A stretch of DNA of 64,000 nucleotides from Plectrocnemia conspersa (taxonomy: Eukaryota; Arthropoda; Insecta; Trichoptera; Polycentropodidae): the NCBI GenBank assembly GCA_009617715.1, contig VTFK01000013.1, positions 1,445,001-1,509,000 on the forward strand, given 5' to 3'. Both the position numbers and the translations under genes were made by a program. Shown here piece after piece: positions 24,671 through 36,157 of this stretch. Under the pieces are notes generated by a model, which did no database searches, was not told the DNA's origin, and saw nothing but the letters and a program-made list of their open reading frames with translations. The stretch's first letter is position 1. The number at the start of each line of letters is the position of its first letter.

Positions 24671-25200
24671 TTATTGTTGTTTGACTTTTGTGTGCTTTAT
24701 ATGAAAAATGAGTATATTTTAGAGCTGTGAGTTATTGCTTTACATTGTATATCAACGAAACTCGATTTATTTTAAGTATGAAATTTAATATCAACTATAT
24801 ATTATAGAAAAAACAAGACTTTGCGTAGAAAGCTAATGAAACATTCATAAAAGCAAATCTCTTAATATTTTCCAGGCAATTTTTAATATTAATTAATTAA
24901 TATTTTATCTAATAATTACAAGAAAATATAAATTTATGTTATTATTTACCCTCTAGCTATAACAGATTTACTCTAGTAAAACATGAGCGAAATTTCATAT
25001 TTGAACAATAATCTCATATATCAAACAAACTCGCAGACAGATTATTCGATGCTATTGTAACACTATATCGTGTTAATTGTGTTTTAGTACGTTCTTAATG
25101 GCAATGCACAATTTAATAACAATTTAGGTTGCTTCATTGTGTACATCATAATAATATTATTCTAACAATCAGTTAAGCTCTATTTTCTCCTTTTTGTGTT
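24671..25200. other. AT-rich non-coding stretch
   Basis: Nothing recognisable. Confidence 0.5.
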
Positions 25201-25560
25201 ATTACAATCGACCTGAATTTTTTTATTTATAATGAGCAGGGAAAAGGGCGTATTTTTCTTCGCGAATTTATACGCCTATAAATCAATGGCTAGGGTTACA
25301 GCAGCATTCTCTGTATAATTCTCAGTTCGAAATGAATAGTTTAGCGAGGGCCTGCGAACAGAACAAAAAAAAGGGCAATGCCCAACCGCGATTGTGTGTA
25401 CGGCCTTTGGGTGGTTTTCCATTGAAATTGGTTTTGCCTCGGCGAACAATTCATTTGCTGGCGATGAGCGATCAACGGGAGCCCTTAGCGATCGTTTGTT
25501 GGATAAATTTGATTTATAGACGGGCTAAATTGACATAAGTTAAAAATTAATATCGAATAA
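25201..25560. other. GC-richer island
   Basis: 25320-25520 reaches near-balanced composition. A plus-strand frame of 68 codons is open but of no known family and lacks splice-site support. Candidate regulatory DNA. Confidence 0.3.
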
Positions 25561-25905
25561 ATCTGGCAATGAGTTCATTGTGTGACTTTTGAAAGATTTT
25601 TGAGATGAGAAAGGTATTAATTGTGATATAATTGCTCAATACGATTGTTAAGGGGTAAAATTATCGTTCCATAAGACTATATAAAATCTATACTATAAAA
25701 CATAAAATACCGAAATATACTATAAAACATAAAATACTTATCTAGTACCGAAAGTACCTGATAATCAAATGATATTTTAATTTAAATATTACATTTTAGA
25801 AACAGATACATAAAAATGATGCACGATGATTGTCATTTATCTGATATTTTATTTTATTTAAATTATATCTCCGTATCTACGTTGGGTATATAAATTATGT
25901 TAGTG
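25561..25905. other. AT-rich stretch with local duplication
   Basis: The phrase ACTATAAAACATAAAATAC is tandemly repeated near 25690-25740. No gene. Confidence 0.45.
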
Positions 25906-26430
25906 CAAATAAACCAACCTGACGAAACGGATCGTTTGCTAATTTATGTCTGACCATAAGGGATGTTTTCGTGCGTCTGACTTTTCATCGTTCCGTCGTG
26001 AGTAGGTACGTTAGATTCATTATTCGGCGATCCTTTGTGGGCTGCGCGTTTTGCTAGGATCGGAAAATTCAGCATCCGGAAAACTCGACGAGCTCGCCGA
26101 GTTTTTCCACGGAATAAGATAAATTACTGTGTATGTAAGCAGACGTTTCAGAGTAAAGAATAAATCGTTGTTACTGCCGGTACACCAGGCGTATGCACCT
26201 ACGTTCCGCGAGTGGAATAATCCTTCTGCAGCGAACAACTAAAATTTATTACCGTTCCACATTTGAATAATAAATATGGGAGTGCACGAATAAAAAAAGA
26301 GCATATCATCCAGAAAATTCCACTAAAACGCCAAGAATTTATTTTTATTTAGCTCGGCCGAATAATTCGCTTGGGAAACTGGCGAAAGTTGGAATGTCAC
26401 CAGTGCAGATTTATGTACACACACATAATT
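25906..26430. other. GC-richer island with palindrome
   Basis: Contains an imperfect palindrome at 26078-26108 (GGAAAACTCG ... CGAGTTTTTCC around GAGCTC). A minus-strand frame of 72 codons is open but unrecognised. Candidate regulatory DNA. Confidence 0.35.
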
Positions 26431-26599
26431 TCGAATCGTATTATTTTTAGTATAGGTAACATTTTTTTATATTTATTTACCAATACCTTAAATTGTGTTC
26501 ACATATATAAAACGTAATTTAAATAAGGTATTTTTACATGGAAATAAGCATTTTATGGTGGTTACTAATGTGTTTTTATATTTTAAGAAATTGAAGTTC

Positions 26600-27290
26600 T
26601 TAATTAAAAAAATCTATCAAAAAAACTGAAAACTTGGTGATTTATTTTTTATTTACTTTTTTCTTTAAATTTATTTTTGAACTAATAAATTTATTTTTGA
26701 ACTCAAAAATAAAAATCAAATCAAAGTAAAATGTTTGAAACTTTTTTTTTTTTTTTATTATTTTTTTATTATAATTTCAAACAGGCATTAAATTTAGGAT
26801 ATAAGCTTAAAAATCTATCGTAAAGGCATTTACAAGATTTGCATACTTGTAAATTTTTTTTTGATATGCTCTAAGCTTAGAATTTTGAGTTCAAAATTCT
26901 AGCAAAAATCTGAAAATTAATAGATATGTATAATATATATTTTTTTTTCAAATAAGTCCTAAATTTAGTGTTTTGCGCTTGAAAATAATTAAAAAACTGA
27001 ACATCGGTGGACAGCTCTAAAATCTATCAAATTGACTAAAAATTAGTGAAACAATTTTCTTTAATTTTTCTTTAAAACAGCCATGAAATTTAAGGTTTTA
27101 AGTTCAAAGATCTGTTAAAAAGGCTAAAACTTATTTATTTATTTTTTATCTTTTTTATTTTAATTTAAGGGTTTTGAATTAAAAAATCTAGAAAAAAAGT
27201 TGTAAAATTGAAGCAAAAAGATTAAAACTTTAAGTTTTTTTATTTTCAATTAAAACAGGCCCTAAATTCAGGGTTTGATGAAGATGTCTC
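26600..27290. repeat. Repeat family A, long cluster
   Basis: At least seven degenerate blocks of the type AATCTATCAAAAAGGCTGAA (near 26610, 26812, 26897, 26986, 27021, 27110 and 27183), with recurring phrases such as CCCTAAATTCAGGGTTT between them. This is the same family as 5.65-6.13 kb. Confidence 0.55.
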
Positions 27291-27754
27291 TTTTGGCTTT
27301 CAGTGCAAGTAGTCAGCATTTAATAATAATACATATATTATACGATAATGTATGAAAAACCACATACCCTCAGCGAATTTTATGACTACAGCACTAATAA
27401 CAATCCGTTCTTAGCTTTACTTAATTAATTCAGGTATATAATTGTTATGTTAAAATGTGTTAAAAATATTGTAACTTAATCTAAAAGTTTCGAGAACCAA
27501 ATAAAAAGTGGAATTCTATAAAAATATTTTCTAGACTTTGTATCTACTATCTGAATATAAATTATTATTATTATACTCACAGTATAGATTTCAGATAGAA
27601 AAATTTGAATGAAGTATGAATGATTATATAATTGCACTCAAATATATTAAAGATACACAGGTACCATTTATAATTTAACAGTAGTAAAAGTGCATATCAG
27701 TTAATTCAAGGAGCATTAGTTATTTATTAAAAACTGTGTAGTGAGTCAGACTTC

Positions 27755-28084
27755 TTGATTAGCTATTATTTTGAAAAAAATCATAATCTATATTATAAAA
27801 TAAATATTTATTTATTTAATTTATATAGACTGCCGCATTGCATTTTCTCTAAATACATCTTTATTCCTTTAGTGGAAATATTGAAGCAGGCGACTTATAA
27901 TTTGAATATCGTATTTTGTCTATCGTATTTTCGACAGGCTGACGATAGGTTTACAAGAAGTCTGTTACACAGCGAAATTTTCATGGAATTCGAGTTAAAC
28001 CAACCATTTATTATATACAATCAGAAATTTCAGCTATTGAACAATATGTCATTAACACGCACGATATTGACTCGATGTGATTAA
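27755..28084 (+). pseudogene. Odorant receptor (7tm_6) C-terminal remnant
   Basis: The 109-codon frame ends in RSLLHSEIFMEFELNQPF, IIYNQKFQLLNNMS and LTRTILTR. This fits the most conserved part of insect odorant receptors: last intracellular loop, helix 7 entry, the P-x-I-x-A/N-G-K-F block, then L-N-x-x-S-F-T-x-I-L-x-T. ATYNLN upstream resembles the ATY..NWY block before it. The final S-Y-S-Y-F helix end is lost after ILTRCD. The first part (27755-27860) does not match the family. No upstream exons with the other helices were found, so it is probably a fragment or pseudogene. An intact protein would be a membrane odorant-gated channel subunit acting with Orco. Confidence 0.55.
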
Positions 28085-28420
28085 ACTTTAACGTTTATCC
28101 TATTAAAATATATACGTATTTAATATTACTATTGACAGGACTAATACTTATTCAAAAAACTAATGAGACAGCCGTTTGACGGTATACGTTACTTTACATA
28201 AATAATATTATATATACATGTATGTATTATATTTATTTTATTATACATAGCATATGTATGTATTTTATATTATATATATGTACATAACAAATAAAGGTAC
28301 AGACCCATGTTTGCCTTATGAATTATGGTTTATTACACAGTTCAAACGGGATCCAAATTAAAATCTGCCAACACACACACATATTAGGGGTTTTTCGCAA
28401 TTATATATTTACAGAGTGTT
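28085..28420. other. AT-rich stretch
   Basis: TATATA-rich and CACACACAC-containing DNA. No gene. Confidence 0.5.
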
Positions 28421-28900
28421 ACTTTTTTTCATGCGGAAGCGACGCGCTTTACATATTATCTAAAGGGTGGTCGAAAAATTTAAATTAGAAATTTCCATTC
28501 AGACCCTCCGTCCGGTGATGAATCAAAAGTGGGCCAAAAGAGCATAATCCGGACGTTTGTTCCGGTTTATCGCTGAAGATGAAAAACTGACGGTTTTCCA
28601 GTCAAAGCACGCGCTAGCCTTCTCTGAAAAGAATAAACTTTTTTCAGTTGTTATTAATCGAGAAGCAAATATTGATTGACGTCGTAACATAATGAAAATC
28701 AAACAGGGGATTCAGGGGGAGATCGGTTAAAACAAAGCCCTGTAGGGAGAGCGGCGACACGGAGAGATAAGCTCCTGTGTAGCGAGCTTGTTAATCGATT
28801 TTCTTGTTGTTTAAGATCAGGGCCAAAATATGTGACGCAAATTGAAAAATATGTACTACGTAGGAAAAGCCTGCCGTTTTAGGAAGCTTGGGTGGGATTT
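28421..28900. promoter_or_regulatory. GC-richer island, enhancer-like
   Basis: Long mixed-composition block with TTGATTGACGTCG (28672-28684, overlapping PBC/Hox-like and CRE-like words) and TTAATCGATTTT near 28790. All frames are interrupted. Candidate conserved cis-regulatory element. Confidence 0.35.
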
Positions 28901-30110
28901 ATGGAATTTGTTATTGAGAAAAAAGTAGGTTAAACCATAGGCAAAGATCTTCAGATCAAAAACACTACTTTGATTTGATTATAAACGTGTATCGTATCTA
29001 TATTTCAATCTGATTATATATGCCATCGGTATGTAAAAAATAAAAAAACATTCAAGGTTTTAAGATGCTTTGATTTCTTTGCAAAAACAACCCATAGAAA
29101 TGTTTCTACTTACCGAAGTAAACCGGAAATTTATTTTAAGGGCTATAATTGTGTGTTTTCACTATATATATACATATAATATTATTTATTTCTGCACTAG
29201 TGGTTCGCGATTTATTTATTATATATTCAGTTGTCAGTAAGTTTAATAATGTTGAGAAGCACTGATCTAGACAACCAAGTAGTTAAAGGTCAAGATAGTA
29301 AAAGACAATAGACTTTTGGCAAGAGACGCATACAAAGTTATTTTTTAAACAAAAAAAGTCAATACGCCACTATATTCATTATGGCTGACCACCCCTAATA
29401 ATATCTTAAATAGTATAGAAAATAATCTATAAAAATTAAATTTAGATATTGTAGCGTTTTCATGGGGGTGGATCATTTATTCAGCCTAATTGGTCAAAAC
29501 ATACATGTTAGTTCGGTTTGCATGCCGTTATTCATATTAAAAACTGTTGCAGCTGCGCCTCGGAATAAATTTATTAAACAGCGATGATGCGATTTTTGTT
29601 AGTGTGTTAGTTGTTTAATCATTGTGACATATTTTGAATTGTTTGCACATATTATATTGTATTACAAACTTTGTTAGCAACGTAAATAATGCATTTATTG
29701 GAACATACGTCTTTGGAGTATACATGAATTATACAACGAACTCTCGGCTTTGTATTAACACCGAACGTTTGATTTGTTCATATTTCTTTGGGCAAAGTGC
29801 ATTTTGATTTGATTAAATATGTGGTTTGAACAATATATATTATTAAAAAAAAACACAACTCATTATATTAATGTCACAAATAAATAAAGCAGTTAGCTTA
29901 ATAGGCAGGAGGTCATTGTGACCAATTTAGACGCACGCTCTAGTAGTAGCATTCAAAACATATATTTATCTATAAAATAATAAATAAATCTCTCAAAAAT
30001 TAAATTATAATTAAAGCATAATTTAAAAAAAAGCTTGAAAATGTGTTTTAATTTATTACTACTCATTTTAAATGTATAATTTAGTACTAGTTAACTTTAT
30101 GAGTAACGGA
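28901..30110. other. AT-rich gene-free stretch
   Basis: A small mixed patch occurs at 29460-29600. Nothing recognised. Confidence 0.45.
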
Positions 30111-30700
30111 ATTAATTATGTCCAAATAATCGTTTGTTTTGCTCGGTACCCGGTCCTGTGATTAATGTTGCTGGGTCTAATGACAACCATGTGATAATTG
30201 CTAAGGTTTCACACGCAATGCGCTGAATTAACGATGTCTGTAAATCACATAATTTAATAACACGGATGATTTTTATTTTTTTTAATATTAAAAATTGTGA
30301 AATTAAGGGCAATAGTTTCGTAAATACTTTTCATTTATAATACAAATTGTAAAGAGTTTTAAAGTAGATTCATATACATATACATTTTCTTAATGTTGAT
30401 TTTAATATTAAAAAAAATAATAATGTCGCGTATGTTTGCTTCAAGTCGTTGGGCATGACCCTTATCGGCTGATAACGGTGGCAGCCCTGACTGATGTATC
30501 AATCAGAAAATACCCCCGGCGGTAATGGCGCGGGTCCGTAATTTGCCGTGACCCGAAAACGAGATAATATACGGTTCGGTATTCTAGTATGAAATTATCT
30601 ATCGGCGTGTCCCGTATCTGATGCGTCCCGTGACGTTGACTACATACATATTACGTATACGTGACGATGTGTTTTTTCGGATCTATCGCGTATTGGAGAG
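30111..30700. promoter_or_regulatory. GC-richer islands
   Basis: Two blocks (30110-30240 and 30430-30680). The second has CCCCCGGCGGTAATGGCGCG and many CG dinucleotides in otherwise AT-rich DNA. A 66-codon minus frame (30312-30112) is unrecognised. Candidate regulatory DNA. Confidence 0.3.
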
Positions 30701-31784
30701 TAGTTACATACATTTATAAATGACGTGAGATATAATATAATGCGAATGTGAAAGATGTGGGTCGTCTTTCAAATGTAACAATGATCGTCCAGAGATAAAT
30801 ATAAATTTTTATTTGTTTTCGTTAAAGGTAGTATGAATTAATAAAATAAATAGCTTTATCCGGTTTCACAATTAAATTTAAGTTATTACAAATTTATTTT
30901 AATACTTAAGTATTTGAAACATTTTTAGTCTCTTGTCTTAACGTATTGCAGTAGCACGTAATAGTTCGTTAGCACGTCGCTGTTCAGTTTCTTAAGCGAT
31001 TTTATTAGTATATATGTCGCTGTTTGGCTCAACAGTTGAATGTTATATGTATGTTGAAAATAGTGTGGTTGATCAAGAACTGGGAACCAGAATTACATGT
31101 GTAAATATCATGTTACTACTGTTCCCTGTTTGGCACAAGATCTAGTGAAAGACAGACACGTTTATTTTCTATTTTATTTATATGACAATATTTTTTTCTC
31201 GTAATACTCGATAACAAGTTTAATGGATTTAAGCCAGGGGATGTTTAAAAATTTAGATCTACTGACATAAAACAATGTTAAGGGTCATATATAGAATATA
31301 ATATTTATTTTTGACTAAAGTGTAACCTATATTTTTAATGGGTCGATTAAAATTTACTTTATACACAAAAAACTATTACATATTATTCTTAATGAAAACA
31401 ATGACCATGTTTTTTTGATCAGTACATATTTTTTTTATATAATAAAGAAAGTAGTAATACAAAGGATGTTAAATTTTTGTTTTAATTTTATTTGTGTGAA
31501 CCGTATGTGAAAAATTAAACGCACTCTTTAAAAGAAGCATCATGAACAGGAAAAATTCGTTTATTGTTTTACAGTTATAAACTTATTAAAGTCAGATTAT
31601 TAAATCGGCTGTTTTCAAAATTAAAATGCAGCTTTTTCTTTTGAGTTTATAGGATTCAGCAACTGAATCACTCCCTATTTATAATTGGAAAGATTAACGC
31701 ACATTTTAATTAAAAATAATTCAGTTTAATTCACGACAATATTGTTTTAACCGTTTAAGAAAAATTTAGTTTTTCGTTTGAATT
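30701..31784. other. AT-rich gene-free stretch
   Basis: Nothing recognisable. Confidence 0.45.
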
Positions 31785-31845
31785 GAAACACCGTAAGAGA
31801 CCACTTAACGGATAAAGGTCCGTAGCATAAATCATTTGGATTAAA
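31785..31845. repeat. Dispersed repeat C, copy 1
   Basis: Shares GAAACACCGT, then GAGACCACTTAAC and a further degenerate 30 bases with 49975-50035, in the same orientation. Confidence 0.65.
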
Positions 31846-33835
31846 TTTACCAGAACTAATATTTTTTATATAAGGCGCATTCAGTGCAATTCATTAAACT
31901 TTAAAAGCAGTTTAACAAAATTATTTTTAAATTTTTTTAAAAGCAAACATAATGATTTTTTTAACAAAAAATAGTTTGAAAAAAAATCATATTTTCATGA
32001 AACACTACTTTTTTTAATTTACTTTTATTTTTTATTTTACGAGTTTTATCTAGTAAAACAATGCTAAAAATAAAGGAAAATAATACTATTATTTTAATTT
32101 TAAAATTATTTATACGCGATTTTAATTTTTATTAATCTACAAATTATGCTATTTTCGTTGTTAATTTTTTTTATTTTTATTAATTTCAAAATATTGAATA
32201 TCGATCATAATTTTATATATTGTATTTAAATGATATTATAATATATAATGCCGACGCAATTTTTTTTTAAAAACCGGTTTAAAGCTAAATAAAAAAAAAA
32301 GAGAGAGAGATAAGCGTGTTATGCAAGCCTTTCCATCTTCTATAGCTTAGTACTGTGTTGAATTCCGGTAAACACATAACAAAATTATAAAGCTATACGT
32401 TCACATATTACATATATAGATAATATACGATATATACCTTAACACAAACATACGTATATTGTATATTATATAATATTATAATATATTATCTTTATTTATG
32501 TAATAATAATGCACTACAACAGTGCTCGATAGTTGGTAGCACGCAAACCGATTCATGTTTTTAAAATTAAATTTAAAAATATGCGCAAAAAAGGTCATCT
32601 TAGATATTTCTCTTTGTTTATCGATGCTGATGAGAGCTAAAAGAAGGTCATCTCGAAAATTTTTGTTTGTATACCCCATGCTTGGGTAAGCAAACAAAAA
32701 TATCTGAAGTGACTTTTTATAGGTTCTATCAAAAAAAATTTTTGCTTTCCCGAAATGTTTACAAAAGAATAAAATGACAAGCGGATTAAAAAAAGTTGGA
32801 CAGCACTGCACTACAATAATTAAGAACACAAAGCATATAAATGTAAATACGATTATGATATTTTGAAATTAAAATTATATATTAAAGTACAAGCATAATT
32901 TTAATCATCTTATGTTGACTACTAAAATAAAATTGATAGATTTCTGTTTTTGTATTTTGTGATTGTACTAAACTAAAGTTTAAAAATAGCACTATAGATT
33001 AGAGGTATAGGTTAAAAATATAAAAGACCTGGGTTCTAATCCTATACAAACCCTTGTGTTTTTAAATAGCAATTGTTTCTAAAAGATTGGAATTTGTGAT
33101 TATTATATATTTATATTTTTCATAAATTAGCGCTAATTAGATTTTTTTGCCTAATTTCCTGATCTTAAGAATAAATTTTGTGATGATAAATTAAAATCGA
33201 ACTAGATATAAAATCGCCGTACATGTACGGTGGTAGATCTTTCACTGTTTTGAGATACCTCAGATAGTAATATATTTACATATATACCTGAAGAAATAAT
33301 AAATGAAAAAAATTAAAATTATATAGTATTTTTTAAATTTAAATGAATGTAAATCATTTTTATATAAAATATTAGCAATAATTTTATATAAAATATTGAA
33401 AGCCTAATTAACAAACTAATCAAAGGGTTAATAACATATAAAAGTCATAGCATAGTGAATGGGTAATTAAATATCTATTTGCAATATTTATAAAGTTAAT
33501 TAATATAATTTTTGTAGAATATATAAAATATATTAAGTAATGACTGTTAAAAATGTATACAAAAATCGGTTACTACTTCTGTGCGATGAACATTGCTATT
33601 TTTTATATATTAAATTTAAGTGGTGTTTTTGCTATATAATATAAAATGAACATTTTTTAATGCTTAATTTTAATTCGATTAGCGGATGACCAGGCACATA
33701 AATTTTCAACATTGTTTTTTTAAATTCTTAGTGAGATATATTTTTAAGAAATACTTAAATATCATCAGCAAAAAGTTTGAACTCGAAATTACGAATAACT
33801 TTATAAATATAATTATGTGGTGAATATACCTATGT
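31846..33835. other. AT-rich stretch; one unrecognised minus frame
   Basis: A minus-strand frame of 117 codons (32829-32476) is Phe-rich and partly hydrophobic but matches no family convincingly. At 33217-33230 there is a perfect 14-base palindrome (CCGTACATGTACGG). A GA dinucleotide tract follows an A-run at 32290-32310. Confidence 0.35.
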
Positions 33836-34410
33836 TTGAAAGGATTTTTCCTCAAAACTTGCATTAATTTACTGCGACAACAAAGAAAACAAGACAATAG
33901 TTTAAACAATGGGATAACACACAAAGCCCTCGTTACGACCATAAAATCACATAAATATCACGAGTTTTGTTATAAATGTAAATATCTTCTATTATTGGGA
34001 GAATATTTCTTTATAAATCACCGGATTCACAAGATTCCAGTTGCAATGCAATACAACCTTGGACAATGCCCATCGAGCGAATGTCGCTTTCTAAAGGCGT
34101 ATACCTATTTTGCTGTTCTAAGATGCAACTGTATCAATTGGCTGGATGGTCGCTGCATAATTGTGATTAGTCAGGAAGCTTTGCAACCTTCGATACGTAA
34201 GTCTGGACTCCAATGAAGAGAAGCTAGTCACAAGCAGATACTCGAAAAGACCAGCAGACGCCCACCACCGCCCGTGGACAATGTACTGTCTTGGGCGCTC
34301 ACATCTTGAGAGGAAATACGAGCACCACTCTATCTGATAAAACTCTACCTAGATTCCACTAAGTGTCTCACTGGCTACGAAGTCACACCTTTAGGGTCCT
34401 CAGAACTTAA
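33836..34410 (+). other. GC-richer segment with 126-codon open frame
   Basis: The frame runs 33836-34216. Its second half (from about 34020) lies in much GC-richer DNA that continues past the stop to 34410. The peptide there is Cys-containing (GQCPSSECRF, LRCNCINWLDGRC) but fits no zinc or secreted-Cys pattern I recognise. The compositional block of about 390 bases with sharp edges looks like an inserted element (for example the untranslated end of a transposon) rather than an exon. Confidence 0.3.
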
Positions 34411-34899
34411 AATTAAAAAAATAAATATATAAAAGCTTTTAAAATCATTTGCCTAATTGTCTATATCGAGATTTTTTGCCACAAAATTGAAAAAAAAATC
34501 CAGAGCAGATTCGTTGCTACAAATCTTGATACACGAAAACAATGCAGTTGAGTAATAAATATCTTTCGATTTGGATTGAAGCATACTTTTGAAGTATAAT
34601 TTTGGATACTGTAACTGGTGTTTATAAAATCTGAAAGCTTCTAATTTTCTAATAAATAAATTAGGTTTTTTATGGGTAAAACAAATATAAATCTTTAATA
34701 TAAGTTAATTGTTAGGTAACGACTTTATTTAAAAACATAATATATGTTATGTCATTTGCAGGTATATTCTGATTTAAAATTAATGATGTTCATATGAAAT
34801 GAGAATCAAGAGCAAGACATTTTTTGAAAATAGTTTATATAGTTTTTTAGTATAAAATGCACCGATTAGTTTAACATATTTCTTCCGAATGACGTATAC
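34411..34899. other. AT-rich non-coding stretch
   Basis: Nothing recognisable. Confidence 0.5.
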
Positions 34900-35470
34900 T
34901 TAATCCTAAATTGAACCGTATAACCGTTGCACACGGCACACGCACGACATCACATGTGTCACGATAACTTTGCCAAACTCGAGGTTAATGGATTCGATCA
35001 TAATTCAGACGAATATCCATTATGCAGTATATGTATAGCACTGGCTCAATTTGCCGGCACACGCACGGATTCAGCCGGCTTATACAGGTGCACGATCTAA
35101 TTCGGAGGTTTATCAAGCCGACAATGGTCACGTGATTTACTGCCCGTTGATACGGTCGATTGTTTTAAATTCGCGAATGATTTAGACATGTCGATCTGGC
35201 CGGATGCTGGGGGGTGATTGATAAAATGGGCCGTAAAGCGGACCGACGGAAATGGATTGCAGCGGAGGAAGAATCAATTCCGACTGCAACTGTCTAGGCT
35301 GGGAAAATATTTGGGAGCCGCTGCGAAAATTAGGTGAGAGCTTGGCGATAAACTAGGTAAGAGCTGTCGTACGGGGAAATATCGCTGTGTCTCTCTGTAC
35401 CGGGTTGGGTAGTAAAATTGGTGTTTCACTTCGCAGTCGCAGGTTTGCAACACTGAAATAAACAGCAAAA
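34900..35470. promoter_or_regulatory. GC-richer island with several E-boxes
   Basis: One of the longest islands. It holds three different E-boxes: CACATGTG (34951-34958), CAGGTG (35085-35090) and CACGTG (35129-35134), as well as repeated CGGCACACGCACG words. A minus frame of 64 codons at its right end is unrecognised. Candidate enhancer. Confidence 0.35.
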
Positions 35471-35699
35471 TAAAGTACTGCAGACTTGAAATTTTATATA
35501 TGTATATAGAATTGTATTTGTTCCAATCAAATCAAATTGACCTAATTTAGAGTAATATGTAAAAAACAATTCAACGTTTTGGTTATACAATACAATGAAT
35601 GTTCAAGAAGTAAAAATACAAAGTCTAAATAATATATCTAAAGTATATATATTTAAAATTTACTTATATTAACAGGTTGACATAATTAATCAAGGAAGC

Positions 35700-36157
35700 C
35701 GTATTCTTAGATAAAAGTGTGGCACCTTTTACTACTAAAGACTAAAAGATAGACACTTCCAAATTAAGATCGGAAGTAAACACAAAACTACCGAATATTA
35801 TTGGATGCGTTTGGACCGATTCTGTGTTTTAATAGTACATTAAATATTTTCCTCTCAGTAAAAAGTGCTACATTTGCTGATGACAATTAATACTAATCAC
35901 ATCTGATGCTGGCTCAAAAATAGCATCGAAAACACTGCAAGATCATCTCTCAAAAGTCAAAGCTTTGCTCTCTGAATGGAAAATCAGATTTAATGAATCT
36001 AAATTAATCCATGTTATATTTACGCGGAACAAAGATGCTTGTTCTATACTATCCCTCAACGAAATGATATATCATAAAGGAACGCAAATCAAATATCTTG
36101 GAATTTATTTCGATAAAAAACTGACCCGTAAAACTTATATTTGGAACATTTGGGACT
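35700..36157 (+). pseudogene. Jockey-like reverse transcriptase fossil, 5' part
   Basis: Degenerate ORF2 of a non-LTR retrotransposon. ATFADD (catalytic YADD-like box) appears near 35870, followed after a frame break by KALLSEWKIRFNESKL and KGTQIKYLGIYFDKKLT, the Jockey-clade order of WK.K.N..K and YLG...D. Stops and frame changes are present. The reading is interrupted exactly at the insertion of the 36158-38258 element and resumes at 38259. Confidence 0.75.

Noticed and set aside
25332..25538. 68-codon plus frame in a GC-richer island
   Set aside because: No recognised domain or splice context; a chance frame is expected when stops are scarcer.
32476..32829. 117-codon minus-strand frame considered as a gustatory receptor end
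   Set aside because: The C-terminal TY...Q pattern and helix spacing are not present; the Phe-rich composition is expected from AT-rich DNA.
33001..33058. tRNA-like B box (GGTTCTAATCC)
   Set aside because: No matching A box, acceptor stem or anticodon arm could be folded around it; at best a worn tRNA-derived SINE piece.
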